Assembly (NCBI RefSeq): GCF_009711185.1
Contig: NZ_WMIF01000010.1
Span: 62,001-126,000, forward strand
Length of the DNA: 64,000 bases
Source: Paracoccus limosus
GTDB taxonomy: Bacteria > Pseudomonadota > Alphaproteobacteria > Rhodobacterales > Rhodobacteraceae
Direction: 5' to 3'
Part shown: one piece after another, positions 36,323 to 45,626 of the stretch
Layout: every line of letters begins with the position of its first letter
Numbering within the stretch: the stretch's first letter is position 1
Position numbers and translations under genes: made by a program
The notes under the pieces: generated by a model
Databases searched by the model: none
What the model was told of the DNA's origin: nothing
What the model saw: only the letters and a program-made list of their open reading frames with translations

Positions 36323-36627
36323 TGGCTGCCAAGCTGAAAAAGGGCGACAAGGTCGTCGTGCTGGCCGGCAAGGACAAAGGCAAGCAGGGCGAGATCACTG
36401 CCGTGTTCCCGAAAGAGAACAAGGCCGTTGTTGACGGTGTCAACATCGCGATCCGTCACACCCGTCAGAGCCAGACCTCGCAGGGTGGCCGCGTGGCGAA
36501 AGCCATGCCGATCGACCTGTCGAACCTCGCGCTGCTGGACAAGAACGGCAAAGCGACCCGCGTCGGCTTCCGCGTGGAAGGTGACGACAAGGTCCGTTTC
36601 GCCAAGACCACGGGAGACGTGATCTGA
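36322..36627 (+). CDS. rplX: 50S ribosomal protein L24
   Basis: L24 (101 residues) is an early assembly protein. The KOW motif is [21 protein letters not shown] near the N-terminus, and [22 protein letters not shown] ends it. Both junctions (rplN and rplE) overlap by one base, so translation is coupled along rplN-rplX-rplE. Confidence 0.97.
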   Translation: MAAKLKKGDKVVVLAGKDKGKQGEITAVFPKENKAVVDGVNIAIRHTRQSQTSQGGRVAKAMPIDLSNLALLDKNGKATRVGFRVEGDDKVRFAKTTGDVI

Positions 36628-37187
36628 TGCTGGACCAAGTCAATTACACCCCGCGTCTGAAGTCGCTCTTCAAGGACAGCATCCGCGCTGCCCTGAAAGA
36701 AGAGTTCGGCTACAAGAACGACATGCAGATCCCGCGTCTGGACAAGATCGTCCTGAACATGGGCATCGGCGAGGCCGTCAAGGACACCAAGAAGGTCAAG
36801 CAAGGCGCTGAAGAGCTCTCGCTGATCGCCGGTCAGAAAGCCGTCGTCACCCATGCGAAAAAGTCGATCGCCGGCTTCCGCGTGCGTGAGGAAATGCCGC
36901 TGGGCGCGAAAGTGACCCTGCGTGGCGACCGGATGTATGAATTCCTGGATCGTCTGATCAACATCGCGCTGCCGCGCGTCCGCGACTTCCGCGGCGTGAA
37001 GGGCACCTCTTTCGACGGTCGTGGCAACTACGCCATGGGCCTGAAAGAGCACATCGTTTTCCCGGAGATCAACTTCGACAAGGTCGACGAAGTTCTGGGG
37101 ATGGACATCATCATCTGCACCACCGCGCCGACCGACGCGGAAGCGAAGTCGCTGTTGAAGCATTTCAACATGCCGTTCAACAGCTGA
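36627..37187 (+). CDS. rplE: 50S ribosomal protein L5
   Basis: L5 (186 residues) binds 5S rRNA and contacts the P-site tRNA. Recognisable by [46 protein letters not shown] and [17 protein letters not shown]. It is coupled to rplX by a one-base overlap. In E. coli S8 represses the spc operon at the L5 start; no such structure was identified here. Confidence 0.97.
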   Translation: MLDQVNYTPRLKSLFKDSIRAALKEEFGYKNDMQIPRLDKIVLNMGIGEAVKDTKKVKQGAEELSLIAGQKAVVTHAKKSIAGFRVREEMPLGAKVTLRGDRMYEFLDRLINIALPRVRDFRGVKGTSFDGRGNYAMGLKEHIVFPEINFDKVDEVLGMDIIICTTAPTDAEAKSLLKHFNMPFNS

Positions 37188-37205
37188 TCGCGGAGGGAAG
37201 AAGAT

Positions 37206-37511
37206 ATGGCTAAGAAATCCATGGTCGAGCGCGAGAAGAAGCGCGAGCGTCTGGTTGCGAAATACGCCACCAAACGAGCCTCTCTGAAAGAGGTGATCAA
37301 CGATCAGTCCCGTCCGATGGAAGAGCGCTTCAAGGCCTCGCTGAAGCTGGCTGAACTGCCGCGCAACTCGTCGGAAACGCGTCTGCACAACCGGTGCCAA
37401 CTGACCGGTCGTCCGCATGCGTATTACCGCAAACTCAAACTGTCGCGGATCATGCTGCGCGAGCTCGGCTCGTTCGGCCAGATCCCTGGCATGGTCAAAT
37501 CGAGCTGGTAA
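37206..37511 (+). CDS. rpsN: 30S ribosomal protein S14
   Basis: S14 (101 residues) is the long, zinc-free form: it lacks the two CxxC pairs and has a single Cys in [34 protein letters not shown] starts the protein, and [21 protein letters not shown] ends it. GGAGGGAAGAAG precedes the ATG. Confidence 0.98.
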   Translation: MAKKSMVEREKKRERLVAKYATKRASLKEVINDQSRPMEERFKASLKLAELPRNSSETRLHNRCQLTGRPHAYYRKLKLSRIMLRELGSFGQIPGMVKSSW

Positions 37512-37520
37512 GGGGGCAAT

Positions 37521-37919
37521 ATGTCGATGAACGATCCTCTCGGCGATATGCTGACCCGCATCCGCAATGCTCAGATGCGCGGCAAATCGACCGTTCGCAC
37601 GCCTGCCTCCAAGCTGCGCGCTTGGGTTCTGGACGTGCTGAAAGCCGAAGGTTACATCCGCGGCTATGAAGAAACCACGACCGAAGCCGGTCACAAGGAA
37701 CTGGAAATCAGCCTGAAGTACTACGAAGGCACTCCGGTCATCCGCGAACTGGCTCGTGTTTCGAAACCGGGCCGCCGCGTTTACGCCGGCGCCAAGGAAA
37801 TCCCGCAGGTCCGCAACGGCCTCGGCGTTTCCATCGTCTCGACGCCGAAAGGTGTCATGTCGGACGCAGCAGCACGCAATGCCAACGTTGGCGGCGAAGT
37901 GCTCTGCACCGTGTTCTAA
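37521..37919 (+). CDS. rpsH: 30S ribosomal protein S8
   Basis: S8 (132 residues) binds the central domain of 16S rRNA, and in enterics controls the spc operon. [19 protein letters not shown] and the C-terminal [16 protein letters not shown]...GGEVLCTVF are diagnostic. AAGGGGG lies upstream. ATG 37521 and 37527 are both possible starts; the first has the better spacing. Confidence 0.97.
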   Translation: MSMNDPLGDMLTRIRNAQMRGKSTVRTPASKLRAWVLDVLKAEGYIRGYEETTTEAGHKELEISLKYYEGTPVIRELARVSKPGRRVYAGAKEIPQVRNGLGVSIVSTPKGVMSDAAARNANVGGEVLCTVF

Positions 37920-37930
37920 GGAGGGCAGAG

Positions 37931-38464
37931 ATGTCTCGGATTGGTAAAAAACCGGTCGCTCTCCCGAAAGGCGTGACCGCAGAGATCAAAGGTCAGACGA
38001 TCGAAGTGAAAGGCCCGAAAGGCGCCCGCAGCTTCACCGCGACCGATGACGTGACCCTGTCGCTGGAAGACGGCGCCGTGACGGTGACCCCGCGCGGCCT
38101 GTCCAAGCGCGCTCGCCAGCAGTGGGGCATGACCCGCTCGATGGTCGAGAACCTGGCCATCGGCGTCAGCACCGGCTTCAAGAAAGAGCTCGAGATCCAG
38201 GGCGTGGGTTACCGCGCCACGATGCAGGGCAAAGTTCTGAAGCTGGCTCTGGGCTATTCGCACGACGTGAACTTCGAAACGCCGGAAGGCGTGACCATCA
38301 CCTCGCCGAAGCAGACCGAAATCGTGATCGAAGGCATCGACCAGCAGCTGGTCGGCCAGGTCGCGGCAAACATCCGCGAGTGGCGCCAGCCCGAGCCCTA
38401 CAAAGGCAAAGGCATCCGCTACAAGGGTGAGGTCGTCTTCCGCAAGGAAGGCAAGAAGAAGTAA
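37931..38464 (+). CDS. rplF: 50S ribosomal protein L6
   Basis: L6 (177 residues) lies near the sarcin-ricin loop. [33 protein letters not shown] and [22 protein letters not shown] are diagnostic. AAGGAGGGC precedes ATG 37931, 11 bases after rpsH. Confidence 0.98.
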   Translation: MSRIGKKPVALPKGVTAEIKGQTIEVKGPKGARSFTATDDVTLSLEDGAVTVTPRGLSKRARQQWGMTRSMVENLAIGVSTGFKKELEIQGVGYRATMQGKVLKLALGYSHDVNFETPEGVTITSPKQTEIVIEGIDQQLVGQVAANIREWRQPEPYKGKGIRYKGEVVFRKEGKKK

Positions 38465-38475
38465 GGGGCGCGTAA

Positions 38476-38835
38476 ATGGCACTGAACAAACGAGAGCTGT
38501 TCCTGAAGCGCCGCCTGCGCGTGCGGAACAAACTGCGGAAAATCTCGGACGGTCGTCCGCGTCTTTCCGTTCACCGTTCTTCCAAGAACATCAGCGTCCA
38601 GCTGATCGACGACGTGAAGGGGGTCACTCTGGCCGCCGCCTCGACGCTCGAAAAGGATCTGGGCGTTGTGGGCAAGAACAACGTCGAAGCCGCCGCCAAG
38701 ATCGGCGCGGCGATTGCCGAGCGGGCCAAGCAAGCCGGTGTGGAAGAAGTCATCTTCGACCGCGGTGGTTTCCTGTTCCACGGCAAGATCAAGGCACTGG
38801 CAGACGCAGCCCGCGAAGGCGGTCTGAAGTTCTGA
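38476..38835 (+). CDS. rplR: 50S ribosomal protein L18
   Basis: L18 (119 residues) carries 5S rRNA with L5. The basic N-terminus [29 protein letters not shown] and the end [26 protein letters not shown] are typical. It starts 11 bases after rplF. The 110-base gap that follows can form two GC-rich hairpins. Confidence 0.98.
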   Translation: MALNKRELFLKRRLRVRNKLRKISDGRPRLSVHRSSKNISVQLIDDVKGVTLAAASTLEKDLGVVGKNNVEAAAKIGAAIAERAKQAGVEEVIFDRGGFLFHGKIKALADAAREGGLKF

Positions 38836-38841
38836 TCCTGC

Positions 38842-38894
38842 GGGCGGCGTTCCAGCCGCCCCGATGATCCGGGGGCGCTCCTTCGTGGGCGCCC
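38842..38894 (+). promoter_or_regulatory. Two hairpins in the rplR-rpsE gap
   Basis: GGGCGGC/GCCGCCC (38842-38861, loop GTTCCA) and GGGCGC/GCGCCC (38873-38894). Neither has a T run, so they are more likely mRNA processing or stability elements than terminators. Confidence 0.4.
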
Positions 38895-38945
38895 ACCTGG
38901 ATTGAATGAACCGGCGCTTGTCGCCAACCTGATAAGGAATGCCTC

Positions 38946-39512
38946 ATGGCAGAACGTGAAAACCGTCGGGGTCGCCGCGAAGAGCGCGAAGAAACCCCGG
39001 AATTCGCCGATCGTCTCGTCGCGATCAACCGTGTGTCGAAAACCGTCAAGGGTGGTAAGCGCTTCGGCTTCGCCGCTCTGGTCGTTGTCGGCGATCAGCG
39101 TGGCCGCGTCGGCTTCGGCAAGGGCAAGGCCAAAGAGGTCCCCGAGGCGATCCGCAAAGCCACCGAGCAAGCGAAACGTTCGCTGGTTCGCGTGCCGCTG
39201 CGTGATGGCCGCACCCTGCACCACGACATCGAAGGTCGTCATGGCGCCGGCAAGGTGATCATGCGGACCGCCGTTCCGGGGACCGGCATCATCGCCGGTG
39301 GTCCGATGCGCGCCGTGTTCGAGATGCTGGGCGTTCAGGACGTTGTTGCGAAATCGCAAGGTTCGCAGAACCCCTACAACATGATCCGCGCCACTCTGGA
39401 CGGTCTCAAGAAAGAGGCCTCGCCCCGCAACGTCGCTCAGCGTCGTGGCAAGAAAGTGGCCGACATCCTGCCCTCGAACGACAAGCCGGCTGACGCCGCT
39501 GTCGAAGCGTAA
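38946..39512 (+). CDS. rpsE: 30S ribosomal protein S5
   Basis: S5 (188 residues) affects fidelity and helicase activity at the mRNA entry. The charged N-terminus ([17 protein letters not shown]) precedes the S5 RNA-binding domain [27 protein letters not shown]. The C-terminal half holds [41 protein letters not shown] lies before ATG 38946. Confidence 0.97.
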   Translation: MAERENRRGRREEREETPEFADRLVAINRVSKTVKGGKRFGFAALVVVGDQRGRVGFGKGKAKEVPEAIRKATEQAKRSLVRVPLRDGRTLHHDIEGRHGAGKVIMRTAVPGTGIIAGGPMRAVFEMLGVQDVVAKSQGSQNPYNMIRATLDGLKKEASPRNVAQRRGKKVADILPSNDKPADAAVEA

Positions 39513-39524
39513 GGAGAGGCAACA

Positions 39525-39713
39525 ATGGCTAAAACCATCGTCGTCAAGCAGATCGGCTCGCCGATCCGTCGTCCGGCCGTGCAGCGCGAAACGCTGAAAG
39601 GCCTGGGCCTGAACAAGATGAATCGCACCCGCGAGCTGGAAGATACCCCGGCCGTGCGCGGCATGGTCGCCAAGATCCCGCATCTGGCCACCATCATCGA
39701 AGAGCGCGGCTGA
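39525..39713 (+). CDS. rpmD: 50S ribosomal protein L30
   Basis: L30 (62 residues) has the short bacterial form: [30 protein letters not shown] and a conserved [15 protein letters not shown] end. AAGGAGAG precedes the ATG, 12 bases after rpsE. A strong terminator follows, so the next gene in the E. coli order (rplO) is not directly linked. Confidence 0.97.
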   Translation: MAKTIVVKQIGSPIRRPAVQRETLKGLGLNKMNRTRELEDTPAVRGMVAKIPHLATIIEERG

Positions 39714-39737
39714 TTTCAGCCCCTCGATCCTGGCGAA

Positions 39738-39763
39738 CGCCCCGGAGCAATCCGGGGCGTTTT
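39738..39763 (+). terminator. Terminator after rpmD
   Basis: CGCCCCGGA (39738-39746) pairs perfectly with TCCGGGGCG (39751-39759) around GCAA, followed by TTTT. It ends the first part of the spc operon. Confidence 0.93.
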
Positions 39764-39875
39764 GCGTTTCGGGCCGGGCAGGCGCGGTCCCGTCGAACGT
39801 CCAGCCATCCGGCATTAACCTTCTGCTAACCGATTGGCGCTAACCTGCCCGGGTGCGCATCGAAAGGAGCAGGGG

Positions 39876-40619
39876 ATGCCCAGGCCAATCCGTCATCTTG
39901 TCGCCGTGCTGGCCGTGTTGCTGCCCCTAGTCCTTACTGGCATGGCGCTGGCCGGCCCTTGGCCGCGCGAAGAGGGCGGGGTGTTCCTGTCGGTCTCGAC
40001 CGAGCAGGACCGCGACGACAGCCGCTATGACAGCATCTACACCGAATACGGGCTGAGCCCGCGCAATACGCTGGGGCTGGAACTGGGCCATACCAAGGGC
40101 GAAAGCAGCGCGCTGATCTGGTGGCAGCGGGCGCTGGACGATGGGTCCGGCCCGAATCGCTGGTCGATCTCGCTGGGCCTTGGCGCGATCCAGCGCGACG
40201 GGCGCACCCATCCCATGGGGCAGATCGGCACCGCATGGGGCAGGGGCTTCGACAGCCTGCCGCTGCTGCAACTGGTGCCCGGCGGCGGCTGGCTGGCGCT
40301 GGACACCCGCTTCAAGATGGCCGCGGTCACGCAGGAATTCGACTTCGGGCCCAATGTCATCGCCGACGAAACCACCTACCTGACCCCGGAAAGCACCAGC
40401 AAGGCCGAGGCGACGCTGGGCTGGCATGTCTCTGACCGGCTGATGCTGATCAACCAGTTCCGCTTCGAGGATCGCGAGGACACCGGCTTTTCCAGCAAGC
40501 TTGCGGTTTCGGCGGTGCAGGATCTGGTCGGCCCGGCCAAGGTCGAACTGGGCCTGATCGAGCCGCTGTCCGGCCCCGGTGAACGCGCCGTCAAGCTGGG
40601 GGCGTGGTTCGGGTTCTGA
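39876..40619 (+). CDS. Exported, barrel-like protein of unknown function
   Basis: A 247-residue protein with a clear signal peptide (hydrophobic residues about 8-24, cleavage likely after ALA). The mature part shows alternating polar/hydrophobic strands such as YTEYGLSPRNTLGLELGHTKG, SISLGLGAIQ and LMLINQFRFED, and it ends in a terminal Phe (KLGAWFGF). A final aromatic residue and these strands suggest an outer-membrane beta-barrel. AAGGAG precedes ATG 39876. It sits in the middle of the spc gene order, between rpmD and rplO. No family name is recognised. Confidence 0.7.
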   Translation: MPRPIRHLVAVLAVLLPLVLTGMALAGPWPREEGGVFLSVSTEQDRDDSRYDSIYTEYGLSPRNTLGLELGHTKGESSALIWWQRALDDGSGPNRWSISLGLGAIQRDGRTHPMGQIGTAWGRGFDSLPLLQLVPGGGWLALDTRFKMAAVTQEFDFGPNVIADETTYLTPESTSKAEATLGWHVSDRLMLINQFRFEDREDTGFSSKLAVSAVQDLVGPAKVELGLIEPLSGPGERAVKLGAWFGF

Positions 40620-40745
40620 CCCCGAATGGCCACGGGGCAGGGCGCGCGAAAGCAAGATGCGCGAAAGCCGATGACCAAGGCGTGATAAGGCATTAGTCTG
40701 GGCGTCAGCAGCTGCGGGTGCGCCGCAGGCTTGTTGTTTGCGCCC

Positions 40746-41768
40746 ATGGAGTTTGTTGCATTGCTTGGAAACATCCAGATCCTGCGCTTTGTCGCGGCCA
40801 GCATGGTGGTGCTGTTCCACGTCGCCCTGACCGCAAGTAACGAAGGGATCTCTCCGGGCCTGATTCAGGGTTTCGGGATCTGGGGCGAAAGCGGTGTCGA
40901 CATCTTCTTTGTCATCTCGGGGCTGGTGATGATGCTGTCGCAATCGCGCAAGCACCGCACGGCCGCGGCCTTTCTGACCGAGCGCGCCATTCGCATCCTG
41001 CCGATGTATTGGGCGCTGACGCTGCTCTTGGCCGGGGTGCTGCTGGTGATGCCACAGCTGTTCAACAGCGACAGCTTTACCCTGCGCAAGACGCTTGCGT
41101 CGCTTTTCATGGTGAACTGGCTGGCCGGAGACGGGATGCCCGTTCTGTATCTCGGCTGGACGCTGGAATATGAATGGATCTTCTACGTCGCGTTTTCGCT
41201 GGGCTTTGCCGTCCTGCCGCTGCGGCTGGCGTGGATCCCGGTGCTGGCGATCCTGCTACTGCTGAACGTCGCCGGTTTCATCGGGCTTTTCGCGATCGAA
41301 TTTGTCTATGGCATGCTGATCGGGCTGCTTTTCCTGCGCGGCAACTGGCGTCTGCCGCTGCCTTGGCTGTTCGTCCTGCTGGGCTTTGCTGCCATGGCGG
41401 CACATGCCTATCTGCCGCTGCAGGCGGTGCCGCGCCATATCGGCTATGGCATTCCGGCGGCGATGATCGTAGCCGGGCTGATCGGGCTGCCGCAGGCACG
41501 CGGCCGGCTGGCGCTACTGGCCGGCGCTGCTTCTTATTCGATCTATCTGGTGCAGGTCTTTGCCATTCCGGTTGCCTTTCGTATCGTCAAGAAGCTGCCG
41601 GCCCTGCCCGATGGCGTGGCGGCGCTTCTGGTGGTCGCGGCCAGCTTGCTGGCCGGGGTGCTGGCCTATCTGCTTGTCGAAAAGCCGCTGACCGGCCTTG
41701 CACTTCGCATCTGGGGCCCGCGCCACGATTCTGGCCCGGTGCTGACCGGCGCGCCGCCGCAGCGCTGA
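40746..41768 (+). CDS. Acyltransferase family 3 membrane protein
   Basis: A 340-residue integral membrane protein with about ten helices, of the OafA/ExoZ type that adds acyl groups to surface sugars. Diagnostic parts are ILRFVAASMVVLFHV, with the His of the active site near the N-terminus, GESGVDIFFVISGLVMM and FLTERAIRILPMYW. The C-terminal YSIYLVQVFAIPV is also typical. I start at ATG 40746, where the alignment with the family begins, rather than at a TTG five codons upstream. It is the second unrelated gene inserted in the spc order. The acceptor is unknown. Confidence 0.85.
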   Translation: MEFVALLGNIQILRFVAASMVVLFHVALTASNEGISPGLIQGFGIWGESGVDIFFVISGLVMMLSQSRKHRTAAAFLTERAIRILPMYWALTLLLAGVLLVMPQLFNSDSFTLRKTLASLFMVNWLAGDGMPVLYLGWTLEYEWIFYVAFSLGFAVLPLRLAWIPVLAILLLLNVAGFIGLFAIEFVYGMLIGLLFLRGNWRLPLPWLFVLLGFAAMAAHAYLPLQAVPRHIGYGIPAAMIVAGLIGLPQARGRLALLAGAASYSIYLVQVFAIPVAFRIVKKLPALPDGVAALLVVAASLLAGVLAYLLVEKPLTGLALRIWGPRHDSGPVLTGAPPQR

Positions 41769-41794
41769 CAGGGCAGGGCTGGCCGACAGCATCC

Positions 41795-41823
41795 TTGACC
41801 TGCGCCCACCCCGTCGCTAAAAG
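41795..41823 (+). promoter_or_regulatory. Promoter of rplO-secY-adk
   Basis: TTGACC (41795-41800), a 17-base spacer and TAAAAG (41818-41823), 26 bases after the acyltransferase ends and about 100 bases before rplO. Confidence 0.72.
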
Positions 41824-41921
41824 CCGCCGGTGCCCCTGCGGGCATCCGACTCAACAAGCAAGAAATGCCGTGTCCGCCCCCTTGCGCTTCATGGGGCGAT
41901 TCCGGCTTATGGAGAAGCGAT

Positions 41922-42407
41922 ATGAAACTGCATGAAATTCGCGACAACGAAGGCGCCTCGCGCAAGAAAAAACGTGTTGCTCGTGGTCCCGGCTCGGGCA
42001 AGGGTAAAACCGCTGGCCGTGGTATCAAGGGTCAGACCTCGCGTTCGGGCGTCGCGCTGAACGGTTACGAAGGCGGCCAAATGCCGCTCTATCGCCGCCT
42101 GCCGAAGCGCGGCTTCAGCAAGCCGAATCGTCTGGACTTCGCCGTGGTCAACCTGGGCCAGCTGCAAGCCTTCATCGACGCGGGCAAGCTGGACGCGAAA
42201 GCCGACGTGACCGAGGACGTGCTGGTTGCTTCGGGCGTCATCCGCCGCAAGCTGGACGGCGTGCGCGTGCTGGCCAAGGGCGAGCTGACCGCCGCGCTGA
42301 ACCTGACCGTTGCCGGCGCGTCGCAAGCTGCCGTCGAGGCCATCGAGAAGGTCGGCGGCAAGATCACCGTCACCCGCGTGGCGAAAGAAGAAGCAGCGGC
42401 TGAATAA
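41922..42407 (+). CDS. rplO: 50S ribosomal protein L15
   Basis: L15 (161 residues) is an assembly protein. [39 protein letters not shown] and FEGGQ-like [17 protein letters not shown] are diagnostic. GGAGAAGCG precedes ATG 41922. It is first in the unit rplO-secY-adk, which has its own promoter. Confidence 0.97.
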   Translation: MKLHEIRDNEGASRKKKRVARGPGSGKGKTAGRGIKGQTSRSGVALNGYEGGQMPLYRRLPKRGFSKPNRLDFAVVNLGQLQAFIDAGKLDAKADVTEDVLVASGVIRRKLDGVRVLAKGELTAALNLTVAGASQAAVEAIEKVGGKITVTRVAKEEAAAE

Positions 42408-42458
42408 GCTGTTGAAGGGCGCGCCCGCGCCCAATAGATAGCTTGCAAGTTTTCCTAG

Positions 42459-42491
42459 GCGCCGCGGGATCGGAAAACGATCCGGCGGCGC
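42459..42491 (+). promoter_or_regulatory. Strong hairpin just upstream of secY
   Basis: GCGCCGC (42459-42465) pairs with GCGGCGC (42485-42491), and GGATCG (42467-42472) pairs with CGATCC (42478-42483). The loop is GAAAA and one G is unpaired on each side. It lies 20 bases before the secY ATG, just above the ribosome-binding site, and has no T run. Confidence 0.5.
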
Positions 42492-42510
42492 TGCCACGAA
42501 GGGGCATGTC

Positions 42511-43881
42511 ATGGCGTCAGCCGCAGAACAGATGGCCGCGAACCTCTCCTGGGGCGCGTTCGGCAAGGCGAGCGAGCTTCGCCAGAGGATCTGGTTCACC
42601 CTCGGACTTCTCATCATCTATCGCCTCGGCACCTATATCCCGGTGCCCGGCATCGACGGCGCCGCGCTGCGCAACTTCATGGACAACGCGCAAGCGGGCA
42701 TCGGCGGCATCCTGTCGATGTTCACCGGCGGCGCGCTGGGGCGCATGGGTGTCTTTGCGCTTGGCATCATGCCCTATATCTCGGCCTCGATCATCGTGCA
42801 GCTTCTGGCCTCGATGGTGCCTTCGCTGGAACAGCTGAAGAAAGAGGGCGAGCAGGGCCGCAAAAAGATCAACCAATACACCCGCTATGCCACCGTGGCG
42901 CTGGCGCTGTTCCAGGCCTGGGGCCTTGCCGTCAGCCTTGAGCACGGCAACCTCGCGCATGAGCCGGGCATGTTCTTCCGCATCTCGGTGGTCATCACGC
43001 TGGTCGGCGGCACCATGTTCCTGATGTGGCTGGGCGAACAGATCACCGCGCGCGGCATCGGCAACGGCATCTCGCTGATCATCTTCGTCGGCATCGTGGC
43101 CGAGATCCCGGGCCATCTGGCGCAGTTTCTGGCGCAGGGCCGCACCGGCGCGATCTCGACCCCGGTGGTTCTGGGCGTGATTCTGATGGTCGCCGCCGTG
43201 ATCGCCTTTGTGGTGTTCATGGAACGCGCGCTGCGCAAGATCCACATCCAGTATCCCCGCCGTCAGGTCGGCATGAAGATCTATGACGGCCAGTCCTCGC
43301 ACCTGCCGATCAAGGTCAACCCGGCCGGCGTCATCCCGGCGATCTTCTCGTCCTCGCTGCTGCTGCTGCCGGTGACGATCTCGACCTTCTCGGGCAACCA
43401 GACCGGCCCGGTCATGTCGACGATTCTGGCCTATTTCGGCCCCGGACAGCCGCTGTATCTGGTGTTCTTCTGCGCGATGATCGTGTTCTTCGCCTATTTC
43501 TACACCTTCAACGTCAGCTTCAAACCCGATGACGTCGCCGAGAACCTCAAGAACCAGGGCGGCTTCATCCCCGGCATCCGGCCGGGCAAGCGGACCGAGG
43601 ATTACCTGACCTATGTCGTCAGCCGCGTGCTGGTCATCGGTTCGGCCTATCTGGCGGCCGTCTGCCTGCTGCCCGAGGTGATCCGTCACCAGCTGGCGAT
43701 CCCGTTCTACTTTGGTGGGACTTCCGTTCTGATCGTGGTCAGCGTTGTGATGGATACGATCAATCAGGTGCAAAGCCACTTGCTTGCGCATCAATACGAA
43801 GGTTTGATCGAAAAGTCGCAGCTGCGTGGCAAGCGCAAGGCCGGGGCCGCCAAGCCCCGCAAGGCACCCGCGCGGCGCTGA
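42511..43881 (+). CDS. secY: Preprotein translocase subunit SecY
   Basis: SecY (456 residues) is the protein-conducting channel in the inner membrane. Ten hydrophobic helices are visible. Family motifs are YRLGTYIPVPGID in the first helix region, GIMPYISASIIVQLL at the plug/second helix and SLIIFVGIVAEIPG. The cytoplasmic loop VYVFERALRK-like VVFMERALRKIHIQYPRRQVG binds the ribosome and SecA. It partners SecE (10649). A GC-rich hairpin lies just upstream. Confidence 0.97.
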   Translation: MASAAEQMAANLSWGAFGKASELRQRIWFTLGLLIIYRLGTYIPVPGIDGAALRNFMDNAQAGIGGILSMFTGGALGRMGVFALGIMPYISASIIVQLLASMVPSLEQLKKEGEQGRKKINQYTRYATVALALFQAWGLAVSLEHGNLAHEPGMFFRISVVITLVGGTMFLMWLGEQITARGIGNGISLIIFVGIVAEIPGHLAQFLAQGRTGAISTPVVLGVILMVAAVIAFVVFMERALRKIHIQYPRRQVGMKIYDGQSSHLPIKVNPAGVIPAIFSSSLLLLPVTISTFSGNQTGPVMSTILAYFGPGQPLYLVFFCAMIVFFAYFYTFNVSFKPDDVAENLKNQGGFIPGIRPGKRTEDYLTYVVSRVLVIGSAYLAAVCLLPEVIRHQLAIPFYFGGTSVLIVVSVVMDTINQVQSHLLAHQYEGLIEKSQLRGKRKAGAAKPRKAPARR

Positions 43882-43917
43882 GAGGGAACGCCCGGCAAGG
43901 GCAAGTGAGGGACGACA

Positions 43918-44580
43918 ATGACGGTCAACATCATTCTGCTGGGGCCTCCGGGCGCCGGCAAAGGCACCCAGGCGCGCCGGCTGATCGAAGAGCGCGGGCT
44001 CGTGCAGCTTTCGACCGGCGACATGCTGCGCGAAGCGCGCAGCTCGGGCACCGACATGGGCAAGCGCGTGGCCGAGGTCATGGACCGGGGCGAGCTGGTC
44101 ACCGATGAGATCGTCATTGGCCTGATCCGCGAGCGGATCGAGCAGGGCGGCAAGGGCTTCATCTTTGATGGCTTCCCGCGCACCCTGCCGCAAGCCGACG
44201 CGCTTGAGGCGCTGATGGCCGAAGAAGGCCAGCGCGTCGATGCCGTGATCGAGATGCGCGTCGATGACGCCGCCCTCGTCAGCCGCATCTCGGGCCGTTT
44301 CACCTGCGGCAATTGCGGCGAGGTCTATCACGACGTCACCAAGCCGACCAAGGTGGCGGGCACCTGCGATGTCTGCGGCTCGACCGATCTGCGCCGCCGC
44401 GCCGATGACAATGCCGACAGCCTCAAGACCCGGTTGATGGAATATTACAAGAAGACCTCGCCGCTGATCGGCTATTACTGGTGCAAGGGCAACCTGCACT
44501 CGGTCGATGGTCTGGCCGAGATCGACACCGTCGGCGCCGAGATGGCCGCCGTGCTGGACCAATTGCCCTCCAAGGCTTGA
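43918..44580 (+). CDS. adk: Adenylate kinase
   Basis: Adk (220 residues) interconverts AMP, ADP and ATP in the cytoplasm. The P loop is [10 protein letters not shown] near the N-terminus, [11 protein letters not shown] is conserved, and the long lid carries four cysteines (CGNCGEVYH and CDVCGS). These form a structural zinc site as in Gram-positive enzymes; enteric Adk lacks it. It follows secY by 36 bases, the usual order. Confidence 0.97.
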   Translation: MTVNIILLGPPGAGKGTQARRLIEERGLVQLSTGDMLREARSSGTDMGKRVAEVMDRGELVTDEIVIGLIRERIEQGGKGFIFDGFPRTLPQADALEALMAEEGQRVDAVIEMRVDDAALVSRISGRFTCGNCGEVYHDVTKPTKVAGTCDVCGSTDLRRRADDNADSLKTRLMEYYKKTSPLIGYYWCKGNLHSVDGLAEIDTVGAEMAAVLDQLPSKA

Positions 44581-44651
44581 CCTCGGCTGGCGAATCCCTT
44601 AATCCGCAGCATCTCGCATGAGAATCATCCTTTCGGGGATGGCCGTCGAAG

Positions 44652-44678
44652 GCCCGAAGGCGACGCTTTCGGGTCTTT
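44652..44678 (+). terminator. Weak terminator or attenuator between adk and rpsM
   Basis: GCCCGAAGGC (44652-44661) pairs with GCTTTCGGGT (44665-44674) with two G-T pairs and the loop GAC, followed by CTTTGG. The tail is poor, so partial termination is likely. Confidence 0.5.
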
Positions 44679-44734
44679 GGTTGTGAAAAAAGGTTCCGGT
44701 GCTACGGAACCGCAACTTTGAAAAGGAAGAACGC

Positions 44735-45103
44735 GTGGCTCGTATTGCTGGCGTCAACATTCCGACCGGGAAACGCGTCCCGATCGCACTGACCTATATC
44801 CACGGGATCGGCCCGAAATTCGCCGACGAGATCGTCACCGCCGTCGGCATCGAGCCGACCCGCCGCGTGAACGAGCTGTCGGATGCCGAAGTTCTGAAGA
44901 TCCGCGAATACATCGACGCCAACTACACCGTCGAAGGCGACCTGCGTCGCGAAACTCAGATGAACATCAAACGCATGATGGACCTGGGCTCGTATCGCGG
45001 CCTGCGCCACCGTCGCGGCCTGCCGGTTCGCGGCCAGCGCACCCACACCAATGCCCGCACCCGCAAGGGCCCGGCGAAGCCCATCGCCGGCAAGAAGAAG
45101 TAA
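44735..45103 (+). CDS. rpsM: 30S ribosomal protein S13
   Basis: S13 (122 residues) bridges the two subunits. [25 protein letters not shown], the [33 protein letters not shown] core and the basic tail are diagnostic. The start is GTG 44735 with AAGGAAG eight bases before it; no ATG gives the family N-terminus. Confidence 0.97.
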   Translation: MARIAGVNIPTGKRVPIALTYIHGIGPKFADEIVTAVGIEPTRRVNELSDAEVLKIREYIDANYTVEGDLRRETQMNIKRMMDLGSYRGLRHRRGLPVRGQRTHTNARTRKGPAKPIAGKKK

Positions 45104-45115
45104 GGGGGAACGGAC

Positions 45116-45505
45116 ATGGCACGCGATAAAACCCGTATCAAGCGCAAAGAGCGCAAAAACATCGCCACCGGCGTGGCGCATGTGAACAGCTCGTTCAACA
45201 ACACCAAGATCCTGATCTCGGACGTGCAAGGCAACGCTATTTCGTGGTCGTCGGCTGGCACCATGGGCTTCAAGGGCTCGCGCAAATCGACCCCTTACGC
45301 CGCCCAGATGGCCGCTGAAGATGCCGGCAAGAAAGCTCAGGAACATGGCGTCCGTTCGCTGGAAGTCGAAGTTCAAGGCCCCGGCTCGGGCCGCGAATCG
45401 GCTCTGCGCGCGCTGGCTGCTGTCGGCTTCAACATCACGGCCATCCGTGACGTGACCCCGATCGCGCACAACGGCTGCCGCCCGCCGAAACGCCGTCGCG
45501 TCTGA
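45116..45505 (+). CDS. rpsK: 30S ribosomal protein S11
   Basis: S11 (129 residues) lies on the platform near the mRNA exit. [43 protein letters not shown] and [22 protein letters not shown] are diagnostic. It starts 12 bases after rpsM with GGGGGAAC upstream. Confidence 0.98.
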   Translation: MARDKTRIKRKERKNIATGVAHVNSSFNNTKILISDVQGNAISWSSAGTMGFKGSRKSTPYAAQMAAEDAGKKAQEHGVRSLEVEVQGPGSGRESALRALAAVGFNITAIRDVTPIAHNGCRPPKRRRV

Positions 45506-45626
45506 TCGGCTTTGATCTTGTCGCGTTCCGTGCAGGCTGGTCTTGCGCGGGCGCGATTTTTCGCATTTCACCTCGGGCGTTTCCGGCCACCGGTCATGGG
45601 CTGGAAACAGGTATGGAGGAAAACGC

